Positions 18,435-27,273 of a stretch of 64,000 nucleotides of DNA are shown piece by piece (position 1 is the stretch's first letter; each line of letters opens with the position of its first letter). The position numbers were made by a program, and so were the translations under genes. The notes below the pieces were generated by a model, which had not been told where the DNA came from, searched no databases, and worked only from the letters and a program-made list of their open reading frames with translations. Source of the stretch: Shimia sp965227725 (GTDB lineage Bacteria > Pseudomonadota > Alphaproteobacteria > Rhodobacterales > Rhodobacteraceae); contig NZ_CBDDGH010000001.1 of NCBI RefSeq assembly GCF_965227725.1, forward strand, positions 868,001 to 932,000, written 5' to 3'.

Positions 18435-18470
18435 ACAAAAAAACGCCGCCAACTTTCGTTGACGGCGTTT
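18435..18470 (-). terminator. Intrinsic terminator of the petABC operon
   Basis: On the minus strand AACGCCGTCAAC pairs with GTTGGCGGCGTT (one G-U pair) around a GAAA tetraloop, followed by a T-run. It lies about 25 bases beyond the petC stop. Confidence 0.93.
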
Positions 18471-18494
18471 CTCTTATCTTGCTCAGGTCAGGCC

Positions 18495-19286
18495 TTAGAG
18501 GTCCAGCTTTTTGCCTTTGACGGGCGCCCAGAGCTTTTTGTTGGTCAGGTAGAGCAATGTGCTCAGAACCACCAGGAACAGAACCCCGGTCAGGCCGGCT
18601 TGCTTGCGGGCCATCATCTTGGGTTCTGCGGCCCACATCAGGAAGGCGGAGACGTCTTCGGCTTCGTGGTGCAGGGAGTTGGAGTGGCCGTCGGCATACT
18701 CCACATCCTCACCGTAAAGCGGCGGCGCCATGGCGATCCAGCCGCCCGGGAAGGCGGTGTTCTCATAGAAGGTGGTGCCCGCTTCCTCTTTCTCCTCACC
18801 GGTGTAACCGGTCAGGATCGAGGCGATGTATTCCGGGCCACCCATGCCTTTGACCAGCTGGTTGATTCCAGTGCCGTAAGGGCCGTGGAAACCGGCGCGG
18901 GCCTTGGCCATCAGGCTGAGGTCCGGTGCGCTTTCCAGGCCACTTTCAGGGAAGTAGTCGGTCGGTTTGCGTGGGCGGTCGTCATCCAGCTCAGGGTCAT
19001 AGATGTCAAACTGCGCCGCGTAAGCGCGCACCTGATCTTCGGGCAGGTGCGGGCCGCCCTCGTCTGCGAGCGTGCGCAGGGGCACGTAGCGCATCCCGTG
19101 GCAGGCCGAGCAGACCTCGGTGTAGACCTGAAGGCCGCGCTGCAGCTGGTTCTGGTCAAATTTGCCAAACGGGCCTTCGAAGGAGAAGTCCACATCGTGA
19201 ATGTGGCCCGCGCCGCCTGCGGCCATGGCACCACCTGCTGACAGGGACAGTGCCGCGAATGCGATAATGCTAAGCTTCTTAAGCAT
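18495..19286 (-). CDS. petC: Ubiquinol-cytochrome c reductase, cytochrome c1
   Basis: The membrane-anchored c-type cytochrome of complex III, passing electrons from the Rieske centre to soluble or membrane cytochrome c. A signal peptide (MLKKLSIIAFAALSLSAGGAMA) directs it to the periplasm. The heme-binding site is CSACHGMRYVPL at about residue 58, and a methionine ligand is likely in the C-terminal half (GGWIAMAPPL). A single hydrophobic helix near the C-terminus (GVLFLVVLSTLLYL) anchors it. Length (263) is typical. Third gene of petABC, 14 bases after petB. Confidence 0.97.
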   Translation of the reverse strand: MLKKLSIIAFAALSLSAGGAMAAGGAGHIHDVDFSFEGPFGKFDQNQLQRGLQVYTEVCSACHGMRYVPLRTLADEGGPHLPEDQVRAYAAQFDIYDPELDDDRPRKPTDYFPESGLESAPDLSLMAKARAGFHGPYGTGINQLVKGMGGPEYIASILTGYTGEEKEEAGTTFYENTAFPGGWIAMAPPLYGEDVEYADGHSNSLHHEAEDVSAFLMWAAEPKMMARKQAGLTGVLFLVVLSTLLYLTNKKLWAPVKGKKLDL

Positions 19287-19300
19287 GGCTGTTGTCCTTA

Positions 19301-20617
19301 TTACTCGGCAGGCTTGATGTCATAATGCGCGTTGAAGTCTTCCTCGATGGTCGCCGGCGGAGTTGTCGGCTTCTCGATGATGCCCAAAAGCGGCATGATC
19401 ACGAGGAAGTAGGCAAACCAGTAGGCAGACGCCACCAGAGAGATCCAGTCATAGGGGAACTTGGCTTCCTGAGCACCGACCCACATCAGAACGATGAAGT
19501 CGACAACCAGCAGCGCGTACCACCATTTGAACATCGGACGGAAGCGGCCGGAGCGGACACGGGAGGTGTCGAGCCATGGCAGCAGCGCCATCACGATGAT
19601 CGCACCAAACATCGCCAGAACACCGAAGAATTTCGCATCAATGATGCCACCGGTGATCCAGTTCACGGCCATCACAACCCAAACGTCGGCGGTGAAGGCA
19701 CGCAGGATCGCGTAGAACGGCAGGAAGTACCATTCAGGTACGATGTGTGCCGGTGTCGCAAGCGGGTTGGCTTCGATGTAGTTGTCCGGGTGACCGAGGT
19801 AGTTTGGCATGAAGCCAACAACGGCGAAGAAGATGGTAACAACAATCGCCAGACCCACGAGATCTTTGATCACGAAGTAGGGCCAGAACGGCAGCGTGTC
19901 TTTCTGGGCTTCTTCTTTGGAGCCGCGGCGCACATCAACACCGGTTGGGTTGTTGTTGCCGGTGGTGTGGAACGCCCAGATGTGGACGATCACCAGAGCA
20001 GCAATCACAAACGGCAGCAGATAGTGCAGCGAGAAGAAGCGGTTCAGGGTGGCGTTGTCCACCGCAGGGCCGCCGAGCAGGAAGGTCTGCAGGCCTTCAC
20101 CCACAAACGGGATCGCGCCAAACAGGCCGGTGATCACGGTCGCACCCCAGAAGGACATCTGACCCCAAGGCAGAACGTAGCCCATGAAGCCGGTGGCCAT
20201 CATCAACAGGTAGATGATCATGCCGACGATCCATGTGATTTCACGCGGCGCCTTGTAGGAGCCGTAATACATGCCACGGAAGATGTGGATGTAGACCGCA
20301 AAGAAGAACAGCGATGCGCCGTTCATGTGGATGTAGCGCAGCATATGGCCGCCGTTCACATCGCGCATGATGTGCTCGATGGAGGCAAAGGCCAGATCAA
20401 CGTGTGGGGTGTAGTGCATCACCAGAACGATGCCGGTGACAATTTGCAGCGCCAGGCAGAAAGCCAGAACGATGCCCCAGATCCACCACCAGTTCAGGTT
20501 CTTGGGGGTCGGGATCATGATGGTGTCGTAAATCAGGCCAATCACCGGCAGGCGGCTTTCAACCCATTTTGCGCCCTTAGACTTGGGCTCGTAATGATCG
20601 TGTGGAATTCCGGACAT
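19301..20617 (-). CDS. petB: Ubiquinol-cytochrome c reductase, cytochrome b
   Basis: The eight-helix core subunit of complex III, binding two b hemes and both quinone sites. Family landmarks are GYVLPWGQMSFWGATVITGL in the Qo region, the conserved PEWY (VPEWYFLPFYAILRA), and paired histidines in helices B and D. At 438 residues it is the unsplit bacterial/mitochondrial form, not the split b6/IV type. It lies between petA and petC with gaps of 11 and 14 bases, so the operon is compact. Confidence 0.98.
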   Translation of the reverse strand: MSGIPHDHYEPKSKGAKWVESRLPVIGLIYDTIMIPTPKNLNWWWIWGIVLAFCLALQIVTGIVLVMHYTPHVDLAFASIEHIMRDVNGGHMLRYIHMNGASLFFFAVYIHIFRGMYYGSYKAPREITWIVGMIIYLLMMATGFMGYVLPWGQMSFWGATVITGLFGAIPFVGEGLQTFLLGGPAVDNATLNRFFSLHYLLPFVIAALVIVHIWAFHTTGNNNPTGVDVRRGSKEEAQKDTLPFWPYFVIKDLVGLAIVVTIFFAVVGFMPNYLGHPDNYIEANPLATPAHIVPEWYFLPFYAILRAFTADVWVVMAVNWITGGIIDAKFFGVLAMFGAIIVMALLPWLDTSRVRSGRFRPMFKWWYALLVVDFIVLMWVGAQEAKFPYDWISLVASAYWFAYFLVIMPLLGIIEKPTTPPATIEEDFNAHYDIKPAE

Positions 20618-20628
20618 GATCGCGTTCC

Positions 20629-21189
20629 TTATCCTAGAACCAGTTCGCTGCCTTCAAAGCGGGCGAGCGGAACATGCAGGTTTTGGGGGGCCGGGCCTTT
20701 GCGAATGCGGCCGGAAGTGTCGTAGTGGGAGCCGTGGCATGGGCAGAACCAGCCGCCGAACTCACCCGCGCCGTCGCCCAGAGGCACACAGCCAAGGTGG
20801 GTACACACACCCATCATGACGAGCCATTCGCCGGTTTCATCCATCGCGCGGTTTTCATCCGCAGCGTCGGTGCCGGGCTTGTTGGCGTTCTGGCTGGTGG
20901 CGTCGATGGTCAGGTCTTCCAGAGCAACCGCACGGGCCGCGTCGATCTCATCCTGCGTACGGCGACGGATAAAGACCGGCTTACCAAGCCACTTCACGGT
21001 CAGCTGGGTGCCTGGCTCAATGCCCGAAATATCCACGCGAATCGAGGACAGCGCCCGCACATCCGCGGAGGGGTTCATCTGATTGACCAGTGGCCAGACG
21101 GCTGCACCGGCAGTGACTGCGCCTGCGCCAGCGGTGGCGTAGTAGAGAAAGTCTCTGCGGGTGCCTTCGTGATCTTCTGCGTGGGACAC
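20629..21189 (-). CDS. petA: Ubiquinol-cytochrome c reductase, Rieske iron-sulfur subunit
   Basis: It carries the high-potential 2Fe-2S cluster that takes the first electron from ubiquinol. The cluster ligands are in CTHLGCVPLG and CPCHGSHYDTSGR. The N-terminus has a twin-arginine-like RRDFLYYATAGAGAV and one membrane helix. Length (186) fits. The start is a GTG preceded by GGAGGAACCTC; no ATG fits the family N-terminus. First gene of the operon, so the 441-base gap upstream should contain the promoter. Confidence 0.97.
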   Translation of the reverse strand: MSHAEDHEGTRRDFLYYATAGAGAVTAGAAVWPLVNQMNPSADVRALSSIRVDISGIEPGTQLTVKWLGKPVFIRRRTQDEIDAARAVALEDLTIDATSQNANKPGTDAADENRAMDETGEWLVMMGVCTHLGCVPLGDGAGEFGGWFCPCHGSHYDTSGRIRKGPAPQNLHVPLARFEGSELVLG

Positions 21190-21630
21190 GAGGTTCCTCC
21201 ATTAAGCGACCGCAACAGCGGCCTATAAATACTTTCCGGCCACGGATGCCCGTAGCCTTTCATGGGCGGTTTTTAACGAAGGTGGTGCAACCCGTCCAGC
21301 GCGCAGTCCACTCTGAGGGCGCATCGCGGCTCTGTGTCGCGCTTAACAGAAGATTGAGAGTGGCGCGAATGTCGCACATTCTGCTGGAACCTCTTACTTA
21401 GGCGCTGTCTGAGCCGCCTCAAGGGGCGGGTGTGAAAATTCTGAAGAATCGCCAAAACCGCTGAAATTCATGGGTTTTGACGCGGATTCCTTGGATTTTG
21501 CGCGGCGGGCACATGCCGCAGCCCTCTGCGCTGCAGGTCGCTCAGAGGCCAAGGCGATTCGCGTTTGTCTGGCTCCGATGGCGCAAAGCGGCTAGTGCTT
21601 GCAGTGTCGCTCACTTCGGAGATCTGCGCC
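21190..21630. other. Intergenic region between petA and the LysR gene
   Basis: A 441-base divergent gap. Short overlapping frames occur on both strands but none has a family signature or good ribosome site. It should hold the petABC promoter (minus strand) and that of the LysR gene (plus strand). I could not identify convincing -35/-10 pairs by eye. Confidence 0.5.
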
Positions 21631-22515
21631 GTGATTAGCCTGAAAGACCTCGAATTTCTCACCTCCCTGGCACGTCACGGGCATTTTGCGCGCGCCGCTG
21701 AGGAGTGTGGCGTCTCGCAACCGGCCTTCAGCATGCGCATCCGCAAACTGGAAGAGCGGCTCAATGCGGCGATTGTGAAACGGGGCAACCGGTTTCAGGG
21801 GTTCACCCCCGAAGGCGAGGCGCTGATGCGACATGCCCGCAAGATCATGGACGGGATGAAACTGCTGGAAGAGGAGTTCCGCTCCGCCGGGGGCGAGGTC
21901 ACCGGCCAGCTCTCGCTTGCGGTGATCCCCACCGCCGTGGGATTTGCCGCGCAGGCTGTGGGGCAATTGCGCGCCGCCCACCCCGCGATCACCGTGCGGC
22001 TGCAGACAGCCTCGTCGCTGACCATCCAGCAGGGGCTGGAAAAGCGCGTGTTTGATGCGGGCATCACCTATGGCGAGGGTGTCTCACCAGAAATGATGCG
22101 GGTCGAGCCGCTTTATGAGGAGCGCTATGTTCTGGTGGCGCCAAAGGCGCTGGCGCCACGCAAGACCGGCACGGCAACCTGGGCGGAGGCGGCGGAATTG
22201 CCCCTGAGCCTACTTGAGCCGAGTATGCAGAACCGGCGCATTCTGGATTTGGTGTTCCGCGACGTGGGTGTGGTGCCCTCTGTGGTGGCGGAGACCGGCG
22301 AATTCACTTCTTCACTGCTGATGGCTGCAAACGGCGTGGCCGCCACGGTGATTCCCGAAGGATTGCTGCACAGTCTGGGCGAAATGCAGGACATCGTTGC
22401 CCTGCCACTGGGCGATCCTCCGGTGGAAAAGAACGTCAGTTTGGTCACGCCACACCGGCTGCCGGGGCTGTCTACGGTGGAAGCTTTACGTAACGTCCTC
22501 AAGCTGGGCGCATGA
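21631..22515 (+). CDS. LysR-type transcriptional regulator of formate dehydrogenase
   Basis: A LysR-family DNA-binding regulator of 294 residues. The N-terminal winged helix-turn-helix is FLTSLARHGHFARAAEECGV, followed by SQPAFSMRIRKLEERL; the remainder is the periplasmic-binding-type effector domain. Although such proteins are often labelled OxyR, no conserved redox cysteine pair is present. It sits directly upstream of and co-directional with the formate dehydrogenase genes, recalling FdsR of Cupriavidus. The GTG at 21631 follows CGGAG; the frame continues to 21565 with an atypical N-terminus. A predicted operator overlaps its stop codon. Confidence 0.88.
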   Translation: MISLKDLEFLTSLARHGHFARAAEECGVSQPAFSMRIRKLEERLNAAIVKRGNRFQGFTPEGEALMRHARKIMDGMKLLEEEFRSAGGEVTGQLSLAVIPTAVGFAAQAVGQLRAAHPAITVRLQTASSLTIQQGLEKRVFDAGITYGEGVSPEMMRVEPLYEERYVLVAPKALAPRKTGTATWAEAAELPLSLLEPSMQNRRILDLVFRDVGVVPSVVAETGEFTSSLLMAANGVAATVIPEGLLHSLGEMQDIVALPLGDPPVEKNVSLVTPHRLPGLSTVEALRNVLKLGA

Positions 22516-22546
22516 TAAGCAATGCTTATCTAAGGATAAGAAATGC
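22514..22546 (+). promoter_or_regulatory. Predicted LysR operator upstream of formate dehydrogenase
   Basis: A perfect 17-base palindrome GATAAGCAATGCTTATC (22514-22530) contains the LysR consensus T-N11-A. Its half-site ATAAGCAATGC recurs as ATAAGAAATGC at 22536-22546, exactly 21 bases further on, i.e. two helical turns on the same DNA face. It overlaps the LysR stop codon and ends 58 bases before the next start. This is the usual recognition-plus-activation site layout of the family. Confidence 0.7.
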
Positions 22547-22604
22547 CTGATTGATCATCAGCCTTTGTGATGTCACCCTATGTCGATCTGGTAGGGAGAG
22601 CACT

Positions 22605-24296
22605 ATGGTACCGCTGGACGATTCAAAAGGCGTTTGGAAAAAGAAGGGCACCGGCAAATCACGCCGTACGCCCAAAGGCCGTCAGGTGGATGATTCCGCC
22701 TTAAACGAAATACAGGCGCTGCTGGGCGACAGGCCACGCCGCCGCGATCTGCTGATCGAATTTCTGCATCTGATTCAGGATAGTTACGGACATCTGTCCG
22801 CCGCGCATATCCGTGCGTTGGGCGAAGAGATGCGTCTGGCGCAGTCAGAGATCTATGAGGTGGCGACATTCTATGCGCACTTCGATGTGGTGGCCGAGGA
22901 TGAGACCCCGCCCCCTGCCCTGACGATTCGCGTGTGTGATTCGCTGTCCTGCGAATTGGCCGGTGCCGAGCAGCTGCGCAAAGCGCTCGAAATCGGCATG
23001 GACCCGTCTGAGGTGCGCGTGCTGCGCGCGCCCTGCATGGGCCGCTGTGACACCGCCCCTGTGGTCGAAGTGGGCCACAACCACATTCTGCATGCCACCC
23101 ATGAAAAGGTGAACGCCGCGATCCATGCCGGGGAAACCCATCCGCAGATCGGCGACTACCAAGGGCTGGCGGAATATAAGGCTGACGGCGGCTATCAAAC
23201 CCTGCGCGCCCTGCGTGAGAACGGCAATTGGGAAGAGGTGCAGGAGCAGATCAAAGAGGCTGGCCTGCGTGGTCTTGGTGGTGCGGGCTTCCCGTCCGGC
23301 ACCAAATGGGGCTTTGTGCGCGCCAATCCCGGCCCCCGCTATCTGGCGGTGAACGGGGATGAGGGCGAGCCCGGCACCTTCAAGGACCGTCACCATCTGG
23401 AGCGCAACCCGCATATGTTCCTTGAGGGCATGCTGATTGCGGCCTGGGCTGTGGAAGCGGCGACCTGCTTTATCTACATGCGCGACGAGAACCCCGGTGT
23501 GATCAAGATCCTGAAAAAGGAGATCGCGCATCTGGTGGAAGAAGGCATCGTGGCCGAAGACTACATCGACGTGCGTCGCGGCGCGGGTGCCTATATCTGC
23601 GGCGAAGAAAGCGCGATGATCGAATCGATCGAAGGCAAGCGCGGTCTGCCGCGTCACCGCCCACCGTTTGTGGCGCAAGTGGGTATCTTCAACCAGCCAA
23701 CCCTCGTGCACAATGTGGAGACGCTTTACTGGGTGGCGCGGATTGCCCGTTTTGGCCCACAGGTGCTGAATTCGGTCGAAAAGAACGGCCGCAAAGGTCT
23801 GCGCAACTATTCGGTGTCCGGCCGTGTGGCGGAACCGGGTGTGTACCTGCTGCCAGCTGGCTCCACCATTGATGACATCATCGAAGCGGCGGGCGGCATG
23901 GCAGAGGGCCATGTCTTCAAAGCCTATCAGCCCGGCGGCCCGTCCTCCGGTCTGTTGCCAGCATCCCTGAATGATGTGCCGCTGGATTTTGACACGCTGC
24001 AACCGCATGGCACCTTCATCGGCTCCGCCGCTGTGGTTGTGCTGTCTGATCAGGACAGCGCCAAAGATGCGGCTCTAAACATGCTCAAATTCTTTGAGGA
24101 TGAGAGCTGTGGCCAATGTACCCCCTGCCGCACCGGCTGTGAAAAAGCGGTGAAGCTGATGCAGGCGGACAGCTGGGATCAGCCGCTTCTGGAAGATCTG
24201 TGTCAGGTGATGGGCGATGCCTCCATCTGTGGTCTTGGGCAGGCGGCCCCCAACCCGATCCGCCTTGTGATGAAACACTTTGGGGAGGAGATCTGA
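22605..24296 (+). CDS. fdsB: NAD-dependent formate dehydrogenase, fused gamma-beta subunit
   Basis: The diaphorase arm of a soluble molybdenum formate dehydrogenase. The first about 170 residues match the NuoE/FdsG fold with a 2Fe-2S site (VCDSLSC and APCMGRC). The remainder matches NuoF/FdsB, with GLRGLGGAGFPSGTKWGF (NADH/FMN site), VNGDEGEPGTFKDR, GAGAYICGEESAMIESIEG and the 4Fe-4S block CGQCTPCRTGC. The two subunits, separate in Rhodobacter and Cupriavidus Fds, are joined here in one 563-residue chain. The ATG at 22605 follows GGGAG. The 3' end abuts fdsA by one base. Confidence 0.9.
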   Translation: MVPLDDSKGVWKKKGTGKSRRTPKGRQVDDSALNEIQALLGDRPRRRDLLIEFLHLIQDSYGHLSAAHIRALGEEMRLAQSEIYEVATFYAHFDVVAEDETPPPALTIRVCDSLSCELAGAEQLRKALEIGMDPSEVRVLRAPCMGRCDTAPVVEVGHNHILHATHEKVNAAIHAGETHPQIGDYQGLAEYKADGGYQTLRALRENGNWEEVQEQIKEAGLRGLGGAGFPSGTKWGFVRANPGPRYLAVNGDEGEPGTFKDRHHLERNPHMFLEGMLIAAWAVEAATCFIYMRDENPGVIKILKKEIAHLVEEGIVAEDYIDVRRGAGAYICGEESAMIESIEGKRGLPRHRPPFVAQVGIFNQPTLVHNVETLYWVARIARFGPQVLNSVEKNGRKGLRNYSVSGRVAEPGVYLLPAGSTIDDIIEAAGGMAEGHVFKAYQPGGPSSGLLPASLNDVPLDFDTLQPHGTFIGSAAVVVLSDQDSAKDAALNMLKFFEDESCGQCTPCRTGCEKAVKLMQADSWDQPLLEDLCQVMGDASICGLGQAAPNPIRLVMKHFGEEI

Positions 24297-24297
24297 G

Positions 24298-27084
24298 ATG
24301 GCTGACGGTGCACAACTGAACATGGTGACCTTCTCTCTGAACGGCAAAGATGTGACCGTGCCGGAAGGCACAACGATCTGGGAAGCCGCCAATGGCGACG
24401 GCTTCGTGATCCCGCATCTGTGCCACAAACCGGCCAAGGGCTATCGTCCGGACGGCAACTGCCGCGCCTGTGTGGTGGAAGTGGAAGGCGAGCGCACGCT
24501 TGTGGCCTCCTGTATCCGCCCCGCCAGCGACGGCATGGTGGTCCACACCGAGAGCACCCGCGCCAAGAAGGCCCGCGAGATGGTGATCGAGCTTCTGGCT
24601 GCAGATCAGCCGGAGGTGAAGCACGACGCCAGCAGCCACTTTGGCGCGATGGCGGCGCAAGTTGGGGTGGAACAGTCTCGATTCCCGGCCAAAGCGCCTG
24701 AGGCGGTGCCGCTGCTGGATGCCTCCCACGTGGCGATGAGCGTCAATCTGGATGCCTGCATCCACTGCAACCTCTGTGTGCGGGCCTGCCGCGAGGTTCA
24801 GGTGAATGACGTGATTGGCATGAGCGGGCGCGGCGCGTCTTCTCAGATCGTGTTTGACCAGAACGACCCGATGGGCGGCTCAAGCTGTGTGGCCTGTGGC
24901 GAATGCGTTCAGGCCTGCCCGACCGGCGCCCTGATGCCAGCCACCATGCTGGATGAGACCGGCGCGGGTGACAGCGCGGATTATGACCGCGAAGTTGAAA
25001 GCGTCTGCCCCTATTGCGGTGTTGGCTGCCAAATCAAGTTCAAGGTCAAAGACGACAAGATTAAATATGTCGAAGGCATTGACGGTCCGGCCAATGAAAA
25101 CCGGCTCTGCGTCAAAGGGCGCTTCGGGTTTGACTATATTGAGCACCCCCACCGCCTGACCAAGCCGCTGATCCGTCGCGACGACGCACCAGCCAAAGGT
25201 CTGAACGTGGATCCGGGCAATCTGATGACCCATTTCCGCGAAGCAAGCTGGGAAGAGGCGCTGGATGCGGCGGCCGGTGGGCTGTCAAAGCTGCGCGCAG
25301 AAAAAGGCACGAATGTTGCCGGATTCGGCTCTGCCAAATGCTCCAACGAAGAAGCCTATCTGTTCCAGAAACTGATCCGTCAGGGCTTTGGCCACAACAA
25401 CGTGGACCACTGCACCCGTCTGTGTCACGCCTCCTCGGTGGCAGCGCTTCTGGAGAACGTCGGCTCCGGTGCGGTGACGGCAACCTTCAACGAGATCGAA
25501 AACGCGGATGTGGCGATCACCATCGGCTGTAACCCGATCGAGAACCACCCGGTTGCGGCGACCTACTTCAAGCAGTTCACCAAACGCGGTGGCAAGCTGA
25601 TCGTCTGTGACCCGCGCGGCGTGGGGCTGGGGCGCTATGCCTCCCACAAGCTGCAGTTCAAGCCGGGCGCGGATGTCTCCATGCTGAATGCGATCATGCA
25701 TGTGATCGTGGAAGAAGAGCTTTATGATGAAGCCTATATCTCGCAGTTCACCGAGAACTGGGAAGAGATGAAAGCCCATCTGAAGGACTTCAGCCCAGAA
25801 GCGATGGAGCCGATCTGCGGCATCGATCCTGAGCTGCTGCGCGACGCCGCACGCACCTTTGCCAACGGCAAGGCCGGCATGATCTTCTGGGGTATGGGCG
25901 TCAGCCAGCACATCCACGGCACTGACAATGCCCGCTGCCTGATCAGCCTTGCGCTGATGACCGGCAATGTGGGCAAGCCGGGCGCCGGTCTGCACCCGCT
26001 GCGTGGTCAGAACAACGTGCAGGGCGCCTCTGATGCGGGCCTGATTCCTATGTTCCTGCCCGACTATCAGTCGGTCATGGACGACGGTGTGCGTTCGGCC
26101 TTTACCAAGGTCTGGGAAAGCGAAGACTTCTCCAACCAGAAGGGTCTGACCGTGGTGGAAATCATGGATGCAATCCATGAAGGCGACATCAAGGGCATGT
26201 ATATCCTCGGGGAAAACCCGGCGATGTCTGACCCGGATGTGGATCACGCCCGTGCCGCTCTGGCCAAGCTTGACCATCTGGTGGTGCAGGACATCTTCCT
26301 GACCGAGACCGCGAACTATGCCGATGTGATCCTGCCAAGCTCTGCCTGGTATGAGAAATCCGGCACGGTGACCAACACAAACCGTCAGGTCCAGATGGGC
26401 CGCCCTGTCACCCCGCCTCCAGGCGAGGCGAAGGAAGACTGGTGGATTGAGGTCGAGCTGGCCAAACGCCTGGGTCTGGACTGGTCTTACACGCACCCCA
26501 AAGAGGTGTTTGCCGAGATGAAGCTCAACATGGGCAGCCTCGACAACATCACCTGGGAGCGTCTGGAAGGCCAAGCGGTGACCTACCCGTCGCTGAGCCC
26601 GGAAGATCCCGGTCAGGCGATTGTGTTTGGCGATGGTTTCCCACGCGAAAGCAAGCGTGCGCGCTTCACACCGGCGTCGGTGATTGCACCAGATGACACC
26701 CAGAGCGATGAGTATCCGATGGTGCTGATCACAGGGCGTCAGCTGGAGCATTGGCACACCGGGTCGATGACCCGCCGCGCCACCACGCTGGACGCGCTGG
26801 AACCAGAAGCAAACTGTTCGCTGCACCCCTCCACCCTGCGCAAGCTGGGCGTGGAGCCGGGTGAGTACCTCACGTTGTCCACCCGTCGCGGTTCTGTCAC
26901 CGTGATGGCGCGGGCCGACCGTGCGGTGGCGCCGGACAACGTGTTCCTGCCCTTTGCCTATGTGGAAGCGGCGGCCAACATCCTGACCAACGCGGCGTTG
27001 GACCCCTACGGGAAAATCCCGGAGTTCAAATTCTCCGCCGTGAAAGTCGAGAAAGCCGAAACGCCGACCATCGCGGCAGAGTAA
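24298..27084 (+). CDS. fdsA: NAD-dependent formate dehydrogenase, catalytic alpha subunit
   Basis: The catalytic subunit (about 928 residues) oxidises formate at a bis-MGD molybdenum or tungsten centre. The N-terminus carries a 2Fe-2S ferredoxin domain (CHKPAKGYRPDGNCRACVVE), then two 4Fe-4S clusters (CIHCNLCVRAC and CVACGECVQAC), and the molybdopterin domain begins at VCPYCGVGCQIKF. The metal-ligand residue is cysteine, not selenocysteine (DHCTRLCHASSVAAL). The C-terminal MGD-binding domain begins near LITGRQLEHWHTG. A GGGGAGGAG site precedes the ATG. FdhD and FdsD/FdsC genes are not adjacent. Confidence 0.94.
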   Translation: MADGAQLNMVTFSLNGKDVTVPEGTTIWEAANGDGFVIPHLCHKPAKGYRPDGNCRACVVEVEGERTLVASCIRPASDGMVVHTESTRAKKAREMVIELLAADQPEVKHDASSHFGAMAAQVGVEQSRFPAKAPEAVPLLDASHVAMSVNLDACIHCNLCVRACREVQVNDVIGMSGRGASSQIVFDQNDPMGGSSCVACGECVQACPTGALMPATMLDETGAGDSADYDREVESVCPYCGVGCQIKFKVKDDKIKYVEGIDGPANENRLCVKGRFGFDYIEHPHRLTKPLIRRDDAPAKGLNVDPGNLMTHFREASWEEALDAAAGGLSKLRAEKGTNVAGFGSAKCSNEEAYLFQKLIRQGFGHNNVDHCTRLCHASSVAALLENVGSGAVTATFNEIENADVAITIGCNPIENHPVAATYFKQFTKRGGKLIVCDPRGVGLGRYASHKLQFKPGADVSMLNAIMHVIVEEELYDEAYISQFTENWEEMKAHLKDFSPEAMEPICGIDPELLRDAARTFANGKAGMIFWGMGVSQHIHGTDNARCLISLALMTGNVGKPGAGLHPLRGQNNVQGASDAGLIPMFLPDYQSVMDDGVRSAFTKVWESEDFSNQKGLTVVEIMDAIHEGDIKGMYILGENPAMSDPDVDHARAALAKLDHLVVQDIFLTETANYADVILPSSAWYEKSGTVTNTNRQVQMGRPVTPPPGEAKEDWWIEVELAKRLGLDWSYTHPKEVFAEMKLNMGSLDNITWERLEGQAVTYPSLSPEDPGQAIVFGDGFPRESKRARFTPASVIAPDDTQSDEYPMVLITGRQLEHWHTGSMTRRATTLDALEPEANCSLHPSTLRKLGVEPGEYLTLSTRRGSVTVMARADRAVAPDNVFLPFAYVEAAANILTNAALDPYGKIPEFKFSAVKVEKAETPTIAAE

Positions 27085-27092
27085 GAGTTAGG

Positions 27093-27220
27093 GCATCGCC
27101 CGTCCGCGGGTGGGCGATGCTCCCTTCTGTTCAACGCGCTTTATGTATCCGCGCTCTGAACCCTCAAATGTGTCTCTAACATTGCAAAATCGCCCATCCA
27201 TAGGGGCGGACGGGCGATGC
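27093..27220 (+). repeat. Paired 15-bp inverted repeats after fdsA
   Basis: GCATCGCCCGTCCGC (27093-27107) is exactly mirrored by GCGGACGGGCGATGC (27206-27220), 98 bases apart. Each copy also has a short inner partner (GGGCGATGC at 27112-27120; ATCGCCC at 27189-27195). The first hairpin, followed by TCCCTTCTGTT, may terminate the fds operon. The unit resembles a bipartite REP-type element. No ORF lies in the 189-base gap. Confidence 0.55.
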
Positions 27221-27273
27221 CCGGCGGCGCGCTGCGCCTTTGCTCCGGGCCAAAGCCAATTCAGTCACAAGGC

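Noticed and set aside
21631..22515. OxyR
   Set aside because: LysR protein resembles OxyR-labelled entries, but the two redox cysteines are absent and it adjoins formate dehydrogenase genes.
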